Positions 38,501 through 51,176 of a stretch of DNA of 64,000 bases are shown here, piece by piece. The stretch covers positions 3,692,001 through 3,756,000 of the forward strand of contig JAKCOZ010000005.1 in the NCBI GenBank assembly GCA_022605955.1. Direction: 5' to 3'. How positions within the stretch are numbered: position 1 is the first letter of the stretch; each line of letters opens with the position of its first letter. The position numbers were made by a program, and so were the translations under genes. This stretch comes from Rallus limicola (Eukaryota > Chordata > Aves > Gruiformes > Rallidae). Below the pieces are notes generated by a model that saw nothing but the letters and a program-made list of their open reading frames with translations, did no database searches and was not told the origin of the DNA.

Positions 38501-41500
38501 GAGCTGACTTACTTCAAGTTTTGGGGGTTTGGGGTGTGGGGCTTTGTTTTGAGGTTTCTTTATATATCTCCCATTCATCATTCTTCAGTAAAGTTTTTCT
38601 ACTTTTTGGACAGAAACACTGCACCAAATCAAGAAACACATAATCAAAACCCAGCTGTTTCATTTTTTTCCAGAATTTTCCCTAGAATGAATGAAGCAGT
38701 CAGGGATCTCCATCAATACGTAGTCCTACAACTGCCTTCTTGGGTAAATACTCCATGGAGACATAGTGATTTCCTCTGGGAACTGGCGCTCGCTTCCAGC
38801 AGCAGCTGAGACCTCATGGGCAGCAAATGAGCCTGCTTTTCCTAATGCACACACTTCTTTGAGTATTCTTCCTTTCTGCATTTTTGGTGGCAGTGGGGAG
38901 CTCTGTTTGTGGACCGGGACCTCAGCATGGCAAACCCCGCATCACATAAAATAATGTTGTATGCTCTGAAGGCATTTGCAACACCTCCTTAGGGGAACCT
39001 GAGGGCGCCCCACACCAGCAGGCATGCACACACAGTCTTCCCCTGACAGGCTTGTATGCTCACAGCTAGAGCTGGCAGCTCACACAGGGGGGCTGGAATA
39101 GTGATTTTGTCCAACCTACCCCACTCGCTTTGATAAATTGCTTTTGGAAAGGAGACTCATTTGGTAGAAAACGCGGTGCACCTACGAGTGCCAAGACCAC
39201 TGCTGGTCAGCTCTTTACAGTGGCTGTGCACAGACGAGGGAAGGTGCTTTTTCCATTTTGAGTAAAGCACCAGCCTGGCCCATGGCCTTGCTGTAGCACA
39301 GATCCCTTTGTCCTTTCAGAGTGCTGCCAGTTTTCTCCTTTCAATAGTATTAACCGAAAAATGAAATACCCAGAAATAACAAAGCACTTAACACTGTCCA
39401 TAAAGCTACATGAAGACTTCCAGACTCCCAGCTTCTACCAATAAATTAATGATGAAATGGTGGTATCATTCCCCTGCCTGATACCAACCTCCTCTATTGC
39501 CACTTCAGGAGTCCTCCTCTCCTCCCAGGGACACACAGATAAAAATGTCTGCATGTGTCTCAGGTGGGACTGTTGAGATTTCACCTACCTGTTGATAGCG
39601 TACTGAAATGGAGAATTTGCAGACCCTGAATCATCAGTTTCTTCAGTTTCACATTTAAACTGCAAGTTAGGAAACCCCTTGGAAAGAACAGCTGTGTGGA
39701 AATCGAGGACAGCCACGGGAAGAAGAGTGAAAAAAGCAGCACTGTAGCGAGGGTGGTCTAGTAACTCTACCAGCACTTTTGTCAAGAGCTCCGGAAAGGG
39801 CCGAATAGAAACACCCATCAATAGAAATAACCTCAGGCTCCCACTTACTGTCACTGTGGCTTTGTGCAAGAGGAATCCACTTCATCCCCTAGGAAATGAA
39901 AGGCAGTGTAGGACAAGGTGCCAAGAAACTAGGTTGTCTCTGGTAGGACTTTCTGGAGAGGCAGGACAGCTATTTACATCTGTTTGGTATAAGCCAAAGA
40001 GGCAGCAGCCATTGACGCATCAGCCCACAAGCCCTAAACGGCCATGAAATACCTCTATCTAATACGGCGTTTGCTGGCAACTTTTCACAGGGGCCTGGCA
40101 AGCAGTCATCACTCTCAATCCTCTCCCACTCTTCATGACTTAGTCGCAGACTTGTGCAGTCCCCTGTATGCAAAGCTGATTTTGTCCCTCCTTTGTTATG
40201 TAAATGAGATACTAAAACACTCTCGGATCCTCTAAGGCAAATGGGTTGTCTGTAAACTGCAAAACCTCACTTCTGTGTGGCAGGCTGGTCAGCTGGTCCA
40301 CCCAATCCCTTTCCAATTTGCTAGGATTTATTTTTACATTTCTTTTCTAGGCAATACAGCCTGGCCTGCACAAATTACTATTCACTGTGGCACGATTGCT
40401 TTGTAAGCACCTCTTTCTATTTATTAATTGCTTTAATAGCAGTCATTCCACAGCAAGTGTTGAAACAAATACGAAGGAAACTTAAAATAATAAATATGAC
40501 TGCACAGTACATGGACTGCTTTGATATTCTGATCTCATCCCACTTAAGTACAGTTCTAAAAGTGAAGGACAGTGGTCTAAGTCAATCTCAGTTAAATGCT
40601 AGCTTTGCTCATTTAACGATGCAATGGGCACACTTGGCTGTGTTCACTAAAATCTTGTTTGATACCAATTAAGCCTTAAAAAAAGAAATCCATTAATAGT
40701 CTGAATGCTTCTCATAGTCACTTTGCAATTTATTTTGAAAAGACTCAAAGTTGGATGAAGCTGCAAAAATCTGCCAAAGATTCAGTGAAAAGTGCCTGAT
40801 TTGGAACAAATGGTAGTTTTAATAATGATAAACCTCACATACCTTTAAAGTGGGCTCTAAATCTGTCTCTATCCTTTTTATACCTTTAACTTTATCTTGC
40901 CTAAAGCACTAAGCAAAATTTTCTTCTTTGAAATCTCACTTATAATTGAAACTTTCTTAAAGAGCTACCTTGCAAGAACAGTCACATTTCAGAACATGAG
41001 TTCCTTTTCCTTGGGTATACCACCTCCATTTCTGATGCTTCATTTGGAGCCAGGTCAGTGTCAGCCTGCATATTGATGGGAGTGGATAGCCTAAATATTT
41101 GGAAGAAAAGCAAAAGAAAATCTCCTCTTCTACCACACTGTTATGCTGCCTCGTTGATCAGCAAGCTTTTATTTCGTGCCTTGCTGAAACATCATTCTTG
41201 AGGCCGGTTACTCCTTGGGTCAGAAGGCTTGCTATAATTTTTGTCCTTTACAACAAAACAAGACCACTATAACTAGACCCACACCTGCAGACTGCCCTGG
41301 TTTATTTCATTTTAAGATTTTTGGGTTTTGTTTCCAAAACTCCCTCAGGTCCTAATTCCTGCTGAATAAGAGCATGCTTACATCTCACTTGCAAAAGTAC
41401 CCCACAAGATTGGCTTGAAAAAACCAAAGTGCGCTTAAAGCAGAGAGTATTTTTGCTGAGGGCTGACAGATTACACCCTTGGGACAGCAGAACCCTGGTG

Positions 41501-44500
41501 ACTAACGTGACAGACATCAAGCAGAACAACAACCACTTTTGGGGAGCTGCCCTGACAAAGCTTCAAGTGGCACCAGGGTACCTATTATGACTGCTCCTCT
41601 ATTTCTAAGCAAAATGATATCAAACACACAGAAAAGACAGCCAATAATGAGAAACTTGCAGCTGTTCTCGAAGAAAGACTTTTTTTTATTGTACCCCAAT
41701 CCAAAATACTTTAAACCAGTTTTATCAATAGCCATAAATCAGTATGATGATATGATGTCTCTTTAATCTTTTTTAAAACAAAATTTTTTGAACTTTTGAG
41801 CATGGCCTTCCCAAATGGGTTAGGTCTTCTAAGACAGCATCAAACCTTCTTTTCCTTGCTTCCCATGTCAGCCTGAATCCCAATAGTTATGAAGCATAAA
41901 AAAAAGTTCAAAGTAAAATATAAATTACCATCCCCTTCAAACACAAGTAGAAGTCTTATTAAGTCTCTAGTGCTTGAATCACGTCCCATGTCTGTTCTTC
42001 AGACCTTTCTTCCTTTGTGAGGCATAAATGGACACATCTTATTGATTTTCTTTCAACCTGGATCACCTCGATTGCTGTGAATATGGCAGACAAATCCAAC
42101 TCATTCTCCCGCAGGGAACGAGGAAGAATGCAGACGAGAAGCTGGGGAAAGTCTTCTCACAGTGGGATACCAGGAGTCATTACGCAAAAACCCAAGTCTA
42201 ACTGCTTGTAATTCCAAGACCTTTTTCTTTTCAGCTCCTTCAAAAAAAAAAAAAAATTTTTTTTTAAATGCTGAGAGCTCTTTCTTAAATTTTTTATGAA
42301 TATCATTTTGGTTACCGTATCAATTTCTGAGGGCATTTTTGTTTAAAAAGAGAAGTATCAAATAGGCCAGCGATGGCTGCAAACCCTGATAAATGCGTAT
42401 AGTTAATGATGAGTGACTGTAAACAGACACTGGTCAGAAAGAGAAAGTCAGAATCAGAGAAAGCATTGTTTGAAGCTTGACAAAAAAGCTAGTTAAAACT
42501 TTTTCCTTCTAACTTGGCTCCACTTTGTGGGGTTTTTTATCATTTATAGACTTACTTTTCTAAGGACAATTGTATGAAATGAAAGGAAGTGTAAAAGTAG
42601 AAAGATTTTTGTGCCTTACACCAAACCACTTACTGTACATGAAAAAGGGATTTACTGAATCAATTTAGTTGTGTAGGGTTTTTTAAATCAAGTGAATGAT
42701 TTCAGTGAAGTGGAAAAAGGTGGCAAGAATGTGCAGCACCCCAAGCTTTGCTCCTAAAAGCAATAGAAAAGACACAATTGAAATGCAGTGGGACCTCTGT
42801 GGATGAATTAGACAGACTGTGTACAGACACTTTGTAGTGACAATCTGCTTCTGAAAGGGATATATTAAGTGCTAACTGCACTGAGGACGTAAATTGAAGA
42901 CACAGATATCCAAGGACTAATTTCAAAGCACTCCTTCTTGTTAAATGAATTGCCGAAAGAGCAGGGTTTAAAAGACTTTGTTTTGTGTTAAAGGATTTGA
43001 ACTACACCTATCAGACTGCACCAGAAAACTAATGCTAACATAATAAACCCACCACTGTCTTATTACCAGCCCCTGAGCTACAGCATCACAGCTGTATTGA
43101 GCTGGATTTCTCCAGTGGTTCTCAACACCTCATGCAAAGTGTTCTGCCCCTGTGTTCAGTCTTTAACACATAAATTTAACATCATTTTATAGTGTGAAGG
43201 GAGAGGTCTAGGTCCATAGGAGTTCAACTACACAGAATTCCAGAAAAAGAGATCATCAGCAGCAGGCTTTTAATGCTTTTTAATGACATGTTTAGATACC
43301 AGTAACTATAGTTTTAGTTATTTAAAATGAGGTTTGAGCAACATAAAGTGTGATGTTGGAAGATGCAGAAGAAATTCTAAGTTTTTGGCATACAGGATGT
43401 GTATTGGCCTCTAGTTACCTCATTTCACAAAGTAATTCTGATATCTATAAGGATAGAGCTTGGGACATATCTCAGAATAATTCTTGCCACAAATATCCAT
43501 CCAAGTAAGTGATGCTGTTAGAATTCACCCAGCAGGCTAACACCAAGCCCTTCATCACCTGTGTGCTCTCCGTTTCTGTGAACACTCAATACAGCCACTG
43601 ATCAGAAGGCCCACAGGCATACCAAGGGAAGACAAAACACTGCAAACAGCACACGCAAATATTTCAATGACCAGTATCATGCTGTTCGTAGCACAGTGCT
43701 TGAAAAAAGGAACAAGGCATAGGAATGAAGAACAGGAAAATTGTAATTAGGCAGGAAACCAAATGTACAAAAATACCAAAAAGAATGTCCTGTGCTGTAA
43801 ACTGAGAAATCTCCTCAAGAATCAAAATTATAGATGATTTCATAAGAGGAGTCAAATGAGCGGTGACTGAGGTTGAAATAGTATCCTTTCCAGAAAGATG
43901 GAATCCTTTCTAATAGCCTAGTAGACAGACCACTAGTCAGACATGCCTAAAGACATATTCAGACTTTCTGTCACCTCAGACTTCTTGTTTAACCTTGAGC
44001 ACATCCTTTATCTCTTCAGTACATCAGCTCCTCTAAGTACACATGAATAGAGTAGGGCAGTATTCAAATATCACAGTAGTGGGAATTATACAATAATCTA
44101 ATACAGTAATTTCGAGATTAGCTGTTCAGAAGAATTTAGGCATATTTTTTCCTGTTTTAATTTTTAATAGACACAGTAAAAACAATACATACAACTTGTA
44201 AGATCCAGCTACAGCACCTGGTAGAAGAATCCAGATGTTCCCCATTCCAACAGCATCATTATACATGAGGCTGATGTGAAATATTTATAATGAAGGTGAA
44301 TCATAGCCCACAGAGGAGGAATCTAGGGCTGTATCTTCTACTAGTATCAAGTACAAAAATGCAAATACAGTGAACAAATACTGCATTAACTTTCAAATCA
44401 CACTTCTATGTCTCACAAAGAAAGACACAATTTAGTCCTGATGCAGGTGACAGATGGTAGCAAGAGACCACCAGTTTGGAACAGCGCATAAGGAACAGAT

Positions 44501-46412
44501 TTCAAAGGAAACCCACCCAATAACCCAGGATGTGGAAACCCAGGACTGCAAGTGACCTCCTGGGCCCAGGAGTCCCCTCACCACTTTGATAGTAAAATCC
44601 CTTTCTCACATTTACCAGTTCCATCTTAAAATTTCTTTAGTCATTTGTACCAATCACACTCACTAAGGCTCCTTACTTACAGACCATTTTTTTCATGCGC
44701 AATTCATACCTGTTCATTCCTGTGCCAGCATTGACCTGTAATTTAAACTGTTTTTACCAGCTCCCAGCTTTTGCCCTCAAAATTTTATTAAAAAACCCCA
44801 AACCAGCCACAACACCTATCTGCTCCAAGCTTTTGTTCTACAGAGCTAAACAAGACAAAGTGTATGGCCTCCTCTTTAAGGTTAAGCTCTCTCTGCAGTT
44901 CTTCCAACCCAGTTAAATCCTTAAACATGGAAATCCACAACTGTATTCCTACTCCTGCCTTACAAGATAATTCAGTACTTTCTTAATTTCTACTGGCAAG
45001 GCTTCGTCTTACGTATCCTAGAGCCATTTCAACCATTTCCACTGCCATATCATGTTGACAGTTCTTTAACTATTGACATCTCTGTCTTATTTCTAGCCCA
45101 TGAGCTTACAGCAGAAATCTTATTATTAGTGCCAGTTGGCAGCATACCTAGGCAGAGAACTTACAGGTGCTGACTGCCTCCTGAGTACTGCTTTTGGCTG
45201 ACCCTTTTCACTTTCTAAACCATTCAACAAGCTGAATTACCACCATGCCCATGTACTACCCAAGTCTTTCAACTTTTCTTAAAGAACAGTAATCCACAGC
45301 TTCTGCTGCCCCAGTGAAGTATAACTCTCTGAGAAGCACCTTCATGAGCAAGTAATTAATAATGCTATGGCACTTGATTCATAAACTAAATGTAAATTAG
45401 ACCAATGGCTTCGACCTTTGTAGGTAAATCTGAGAAGTACACCTGTCCAAGAGTAGAAATCCATACAAAACATTGATCTTTTTACCATGCTCTCATCAAC
45501 CATACTTTAAAATCAACACTATTTAGAAGATGGACCACTGACTTGCACATTTCTTCTATAAATAGATAACATGTTACTTTGTAAGGAAGAAAATGCATAA
45601 AGCCACCCACATACCAACCGGCACATTCATGGCAAGGAAACAAATGAAGTCAAATACTTCCCTGAAAGCTTGAGGAGATGTTAAAGACAATATTTGTCCT
45701 CAAAAAATGCTTAAGACCTGTGATTAGACTCTAGCACCCAGTCAGAATTTGTTGTCCTCAATTTTAAAAAGTGTCTATGGCCAAGCATGAGGTTAATGGT
45801 AAATGCATATTCAGCTGCTTTGTTGAATGAGGCTAAGTTTGACTAAAATAACTTCAGCTCCCTCTTTTAATTGACCTGTAATTTAAGAGCTTTAAATGGA
45901 GACTGGACTGAAAATCAAGCAAATATCAAAAGCATGCTATCAGACATACTTCTTGCCTAGGAAATGTTTCTAAGTCACCGCCCCTTTTTTAAAAACTCAT
46001 GCACCTCATCAGCTGCAAAGTAGAAGTGCTGTTTTAGCATAGAAACTGGTATTTAAGACACCTAGGAGGCCAAAAATATTGAATGTGTAGAGATCTAGAA
46101 TCCAGCCTTTCTGTTAAGAAGTGCACTCTGAGCAGAAATGTTAGCACTACTCCCCTGTGGCATCTCTTTTGGTATGTGTTTCTAGACATTTTTTGCATGT
46201 ATCTTTAGCAGCTATTCACTCGCTTGTATCTGTACCTCTGATCATTGTGCTCCCACACCCAGATCTCATCTCATTTTTTGCCTCCACTAATATGGTTTCT
46301 CATTCCCCTCATGCTTGACCTGAATCATGTTCACTGAAGCTGATGTGTAGAGGCCAGTCGGATTCAGCTAGTACTGAATCACACACTAGAAACTTGTCCT
46401 TTAACACGAAAC
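38501..46412. other. Unassigned non-coding sequence
   Basis: No gene was recognised in this long stretch. It contains an A15T9 tract at 42242-42265. Around 44530-44900 a few phrases ('AGTGACCTCCTGGGCCCAGG', 'CCAGTTCCATCTTAAAATTT') might be a very decayed LINE, but the evidence is too thin to annotate. Frames are below 95 codons. Confidence 0.5.
42242..42265. repeat. A15T9 homopolymer junction
   Basis: Fifteen A residues are followed directly by nine T residues, making an 18-bp palindromic core. Rigid A/T tracts of this kind disfavour nucleosomes. The run length may be inexact. Confidence 0.85.
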
Positions 46413-46845
46413 AATCACAGAACAGTTGAGGTTGGAAGTCCCTTCTAAAGATTGTCTAGTCCGCTCCTCCTCTGCTCAGAGCAGACACAACTAGATCACA
46501 TTATTCAGGGCTGTGTCCAGCTGGGTTTCGAATATCTCCAAGGATGGAGACTCAGCGACCTGACTGGAGAACCTGTGCCAGTGTTTGACCACCTCGCTTT
46601 AAAAAGTTTTCTATTTTATTTGAAAATAGATTTTCCTGTATTTCTATTTGAGGATACTGTTTCTTGTTCTATCATTTGGCACCACTGAGAAGATGTCTCT
46701 GTCTCGTTTATAACCTCACATCATGTACCTACAGGCATTGATAATATCCTCTTGACCCTTTTTTTCCTCCAGGCTAGGTAACCCCAGCTCTTCCTCACAT
46801 CAGATGCTCCAATTCCTTAATCACCTATGAGGCCCTTTGCTGTGT
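46413..46845 (-). mobile_element. CR1 LINE, 3' UTR fragment
   Basis: In plus orientation this begins with the inverted CR1 3' terminus 'AATCACAGAACAGTTGAGG' followed by 'TTGGAAGTC' and proceeds through 'CGAATATCTCCAAGGATGGA', 'GAACCTGTGCCAGTG', 'GGCACCACTGAGAAGA' and 'CTCCAGGCTAGG', all landmarks of the CR1 3' region with the order inverted. It fades near 46845. No pol frame remains. Many substitutions suggest an old copy. The element is heavily 5'-truncated, as is usual. Confidence 0.88.
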
Positions 46846-48454
46846 AATTTGCTGCCTCTCTTGGCTACTGATCATGGGTGGTGTTTGAAATTAAAATTAT
46901 GATAAAATCAATTGATTTATAATAAAATCTAACATTACATCAGGACCTTGTATAAACGGATCTAAACACAACATGAAGCAGGAACAACAAGGGAGGGCTT
47001 TTGTCTCCCTTCACTCACCCATGAAGCTACCCTAGCCTCACTCAGGCTGTGCTAATCAGAAAAGAGAAAAAATTTACAAGATTTAAAAGTGGTCTGGCAA
47101 TTAAAACATAACAATTATCACCACACACAGCAGCAGAATTTCAAGCACCGGGCTCATTTACAGTAACACACTGTTTACTTGTTTGGCACAACAGTGATTC
47201 TGAAGAGTTAATATATACTGACATGCACTTTGAGAGATATAAGTGACACATTAAACCAGACTCCAGTTCCTTTCTTCCTGGCACTGATAACAGTTCTGCT
47301 AGGCAGTATTAGTTCACACACACCTCTGCAATACCCCACACAGTGATGGACAGTGAAGACCTACTTAATTTCCATTGCCCAGCCTCCAACCCTACAAAAA
47401 TCCTTTATAAGAATCTGCTCCACTCTTCAGGCAGTACTTAGTGCATATCATTGATGTGAGACACCAGCGAGTTCTTAACACTCCAAATAAGAAACTTGCA
47501 GCTTGCTTCAGAGAAGTACTGTTAGAATCCACCTAACCTTACTTGGAGAACGTGGATAAGCTTATTAGTATGAGACAGCTCATGCAGGACTTTTCCAGTT
47601 CAAACAGAAATATGTCTTGCTTATGTACTCTCACAAACCTCAGACTATAATCACTTAGATAAACATCTGTGAAGTAGATGCTTCTGGAAAAGATGGAGAA
47701 GAAAGGCAGGTTTTAGCAATTAACTGAGTAACCACGGCATGGACCGAGCACTGCATTTTGTAAAGTTGCTTAAGAGAGAGAGCAAAGAGCTGGCTGGAAA
47801 ATGTTGCTAAAAAGTGGACTGAATTTTCTGATTTATCACCACAGTGCTATTTCACAAAATGGCACAGTTTCAACAAACTTTTGGCTTCCACTTTTTCCCC
47901 AGCAGGCAACCAGACCTTTGGGATGCAAAGCACAGCAGGGATGTCTGAAAACCCTGCAGGTGCTGTTTGATATGGATGTTTTTAAGGGGTGCTGCTCATG
48001 TCTGTCAGGCAGAAAACTAAGGAGCCAGAAAGCATTTTGTTCCAAAAGTGCAACTGTCCCATCTTTCCAAAAGGAATCAGTGGTGTAAGCCAAACCCCCC
48101 AAAACTGGGTGGAAGGATTTTGTTTGTCTTACTTTCTTCTAAATCAGCATGAAAAATATTTCTGGAAAATAGAGCAACTCTCGTGGAAGTAAAAATAAGT
48201 GTCCTTAGTGGCAAGCTGCACTGCAAGTGCAGTTAGTGCAATCAATACATCCTTCCAAAGCAGAATACAGATGATTTGGATTCTGTATAGGTAAGCACTC
48301 AGTCAAGGATGTGAAACAGGTATAACCAGACCTTTTCTCTCTTTAAAAATAAAGGTGAAATTTTTTACCAATTGAAACTTTTTCGTCTTTGTTCTTTGAG
48401 ATTGTTTTACTTCTCTGTGATTTCTCCTTAGGTGTAGATCCTTCCCAAACAGAT
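46846..48454. other. Unassigned sequence between two CR1 copies
   Basis: About 1.6 kb separates two CR1 fragments in the same (minus) orientation. No gene or other repeat was recognised. The 95-codon frame at 47801-48085 is countered by an 88-codon frame on the opposite strand. Confidence 0.5.
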
Positions 48455-48860
48455 ATAGAATCATTTAGGTAGGAAAAGACCTTTAATATAATCAAATCAA
48501 ACCATTAACCTAGCACTGCCCAGTCCAACCACTAAACCATGTCCCTGAGTGCCACATCTACACATCTTTCTAAATACCTCCAAGGACAGAGACTCAACCA
48601 TTTCTCTGTTCAGTCTATTCAAATGCCTGACAACCCTTTAAGTGAAGAAGTTTTTCCTTACATCCAATCCAAACCTCCCTGGTGCAACTTGAGACCATTT
48701 CCACTTGTCCTATCACTTCTTCCTTGGCATAGAGATTGACACCCACCTGGCTACATCCTCCTTTCTTGTAGCTCTCTACAGAACAAAAAGGTCTTCCCCT
48801 CACCCTCCTTTTCTCCAGGCTAAACCACTCCAGTTTCCTTGGCTGTCCCTCATAAAACCT

Positions 48861-48893
48861 GTGCTCTACACCCTTCACCAGGGTGTAGAGCAC
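48861..48893. repeat. Perfect 13-bp inverted duplication inside CR1
   Basis: GTGCTCTACACCC (48861-48873), a 7-nt spacer TTCACCA, then the exact reverse complement GGGTGTAGAGCAC (48881-48893). In CR1 copies I know, the spacer region is followed directly by a short link to 'TTTGTTGCCC'; here the right arm appears to be inserted at that point. The left arm fits the CR1 sequence, so the right arm is the extra copy. Confidence 0.85.
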
Positions 48894-49257
48894 ACCCTTT
48901 GTTGCCCTTTTTTGGATATGATCCAGTACCTCAATGTCCTCCTTCTAGTGAGGGGCCCAAAACCAAACACAGCACTTGAGGCTCTGCCCCACCAGTGCAG
49001 AGTACAGCAGGATAATCACTGCCCTAGTCCTGTTGGCCACACTATCTATGATACCAGCCAGGATGCTGTTGGCCTCCTTGGCCACCTGGGTACACTGCTG
49101 TCTTGTATTCATGTGGTTGTTGACCAACACCTCTGGGTCCTTTTCCACTGAGCATCTTTCCAGCCACTTCTCTCCAAGCCTGTAGCATTACATGGGATTG
49201 TTGTGACCCAAACACAAGTCCCAGCACTGAACCTTCTTGGAATTAATATAATTGGTC

Positions 49258-49825
49258 TCAGAACTTTGATCCAGCCTGTCCACATCCCTCTGTAAAAGCC
49301 TTTGTAACCTCAAGCAGATCAACACTCCTGCCCAACTTTGTATCATCTGCAAACTTACTCAAAGTGTGCTCAATCCCCTCATCCAAATCATTGATATAGG
49401 TATCAAAGAGAATTGGCCCCAGTACTGAGCCATGGGGAACACCATTCACCAGAAATCTTTGGGCCCAGCCATCCAACTTTTTTTTTTAACCCAGCAAAGA
49501 GTACACCCCTCCATGTCATGAGCAGCTATTTTCTCCAGAAGAATGCTACAGAAAACAGTGTCAAAGGCTTTACTGAAGTTCAGGCAGACAACATTCACAC
49601 CCTTTCCCTCATCCAATGAGTCACCTTATCATAGAAGGAAATTGGGTTAGTCAAGCAGTACTTGCCTTTCATGAACCCATGCTGACTGAGGCCAAAGGCC
49701 TGGTTGTCCTGTGAATACCATGTGATGGCACTCAAGATGATCTGCTTCATAACCTTGGCACCAAGGTCAGACAAACTGCAGTTCCCCAGCTCCTCCTTCC
49801 AGTCCTTCTTGTAGATGGCTACCAC
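49258..49825 (-). pseudogene. CR1 reverse transcriptase, broken fragment
   Basis: Two minus-strand frames keep recognisable pieces of the CR1 reverse transcriptase. The first (49825-49595) includes KVMKQIILSAIT and SQHGFMKG, typical of the fingers/palm region upstream of the catalytic site. The second (49476-49258) has [13 protein letters not shown], whose fourth residue is Q in active CR1 copies as I recall them, and the catalytic FADD box at residues 42-45 (about 49353-49342). The two pieces are in different frames, and bases between 49477 and 49594 have been altered, including a T-run near 49480. The copy could not encode an active enzyme. The host cell has no known use for it. Confidence 0.88.
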
Positions 49826-49880
49826 ATTTGCTAACTTTCAGCCATCTGGGACCTCCCAGGTTAGCCAGGACTGCTGATAT

Positions 49881-50583
49881 TTTTCAAAATCTACTCTTTA
49901 TCCTAGCACTCATTGCTGAAATTTCAACAGCATGTGTGTCTCTACTGCTCAGAAAACAGCAGCATCTAATTACTGGCCCCTTGACTCAAAGCCAGGCATG
50001 ATATTCCAAATCCTCCTGATTCTGTGATGCAACCAAGCTCTTCTATCTGTATGGACTCTTCCCTGAAGAATTATTTCATCAAAGTAACAGAGAACAAAAG
50101 TCCACTTCTATTTCAGTCAATCTTCAATGAAGTTAAGCACAAGGTAGTTCAGATCTCTACAGTTATTTATATGTATATACAGCTATATGCACCCTCCTGC
50201 CCATGGATTGTCTTATATTGAAGAGGGCAGTACTGATTAACTTGTTGTACTCTGGATACCACAGATGGAAAATACTTGGCTGAGTTTTATGCTTGTGTGT
50301 GGATTGCTGTTGGATCTTAACTCTCCAGGAAGCGCACTGTATTACTGGCCTCAATATTAATTAGGTGCCCTGTGCATTGATAGACTAGGAAAGGCAAAAA
50401 AGCTTTCCAGTTCCTTATGTTTCACTAGAGGTGAAGGCAGACAGAATATAAAGGACATACAGTAGGCAGATGTCAATCTTAATGTAAATTTCATGTTGGA
50501 ACTCTTCCTACCTATGTCAAAACAAGATGACATTTTTTAATACAATAAGAGCAACAGTGACTACAATTAAAAGTGTAATGACA
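49881..50583. other. Unassigned sequence between CR1 and LTR
   Basis: About 700 bp with no recognised gene or repeat. It separates the truncated 5' end of the CR1 copy from the solo LTR. Confidence 0.5.
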
Positions 50584-50588
50584 ACAGC
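50584..50588. repeat. Target site duplication, left copy (ACAGC)
   Basis: ACAGC directly precedes the TG start of the solo LTR and is repeated exactly after its CA end at 51177-51181. A five-base duplication is typical of ERVL-type (class III) avian retroviral integrations. Confidence 0.9.
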
Positions 50589-51176
50589 TGTCCTGGTTTC
50601 AGTCAGGATAGAGTTAATTTCATTTGTAGCAGCGGATGGAATGCTGTGTTTGGGAGTTAAAATGAAAACAGTGCTGATAACACCCTGATGTTTTTAGTTG
50701 CAGTCAGACAGTCAATGCCAGGACAGGTGACCCAGATGGGCCAAAGAGAATATTCCATGCCAATTACGTCCTGCCCAGGATAAAGGGGGGCTGATGGGAG
50801 GAAGAAGGGGCGGTTCCGGGACGCGAGCGGCCGGGACGCGAGGGTCTTGGGGGACGGTCGGGTTCCGGGACGGCTCTGGGTGGTACGGCCTGAGTTGTGT
50901 GGTTCGGTGAGAAACTGCATTGTGTATCAATATTTTCATATTCTTTTGCTCTATAGTCCTGTTAGCATTGTATATATTTTATTTTTCTGTTATCTTAGTA
51001 AACTATCCTTATCCCAACCCACGGGCCTCTTAGTTTCTTGGTTTTGGAGTTATTTGCCCCTTCCTTTTCCCTTCCCTTGTTTCCCCCCTCCCCTTTTTCC
51101 CTTTTCTCCTGCTCTTTTACTTTAAGGAGCAGGCAGCTGCGTGGATCTCGGCCCAAGCCGGGGTGAAACCACGACA
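50589..51176 (+). mobile_element. Solo LTR, ERVL-like avian endogenous retrovirus
   Basis: The element begins TGTCCTGGTTTCAGTCAGGA and ends GTGAAACCACGACA, and is 588 bp long. The start, the motif 'GATAGAGTTAATTTC', 'GCTGATAACACCCTGATG', 'AGAATATTCCATGCC' and the end 'GGGGTGAAACCACGACA' match an LTR family I recognise across Neoaves and assign to ERVL-type elements. A decayed TATA-like GATAAAGG lies at 50779-50786 and a variant poly(A) signal AGTAAA at 50997-51002, followed by 'CTATCCTTATCCCAACCCA'. The 3' part is pyrimidine-rich (51040-51120). A perfect 5-bp duplication on both sides shows simple insertion followed by LTR-LTR recombination. No internal retroviral genes remain. Confidence 0.92.
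50811..50873 (+). repeat. CpG-dense tandem motif in the LTR
   Basis: CCGGGACGCGAG occurs at 50816-50827 and 50831-50842, with a shortened copy CCGGGACGG at 50865-50873. I count about twelve CpG in roughly 60-70 bp, far above the rest of the window. CpG normally decays in methylated repeats, so this suggests a fairly young insertion or low germline methylation. Confidence 0.85.

Larger units (their letters stand above)
48455..49880 (-). mobile_element. CR1 LINE, long 3' fragment with pol remnant
   Basis: This is the largest transposon in the window, about 1.4 kb. In plus orientation it starts with the inverted 3' terminus 'ATAGAATCATTTAGGTAGGA' and continues through the 3' UTR ('ACCTCCAAGGACAGAGACTC', 'CCAGGCTAAACCACTCCAG'), then the pol C-terminus ('CTCAATGTCCTCC', 'AGTGAGGGGCCCAAAAC') and the reverse transcriptase core. 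It fades past 'TTAGCCAGGACTGCTGATAT' near 49861. The element is 5'-truncated, its reading frame is broken by at least one frameshift and stops, and it carries an unusual inverted duplication at 48861-48893. Confidence 0.93.

Noticed and set aside
44530..44960. Possible decayed LINE phrases
   Set aside because: Only isolated words match and no ordered set of landmarks could be followed.
48705..49151. 148-codon plus-strand frame
   Set aside because: It runs antisense through the CR1 copy at 48455-49880; the real coding remnant is on the minus strand.
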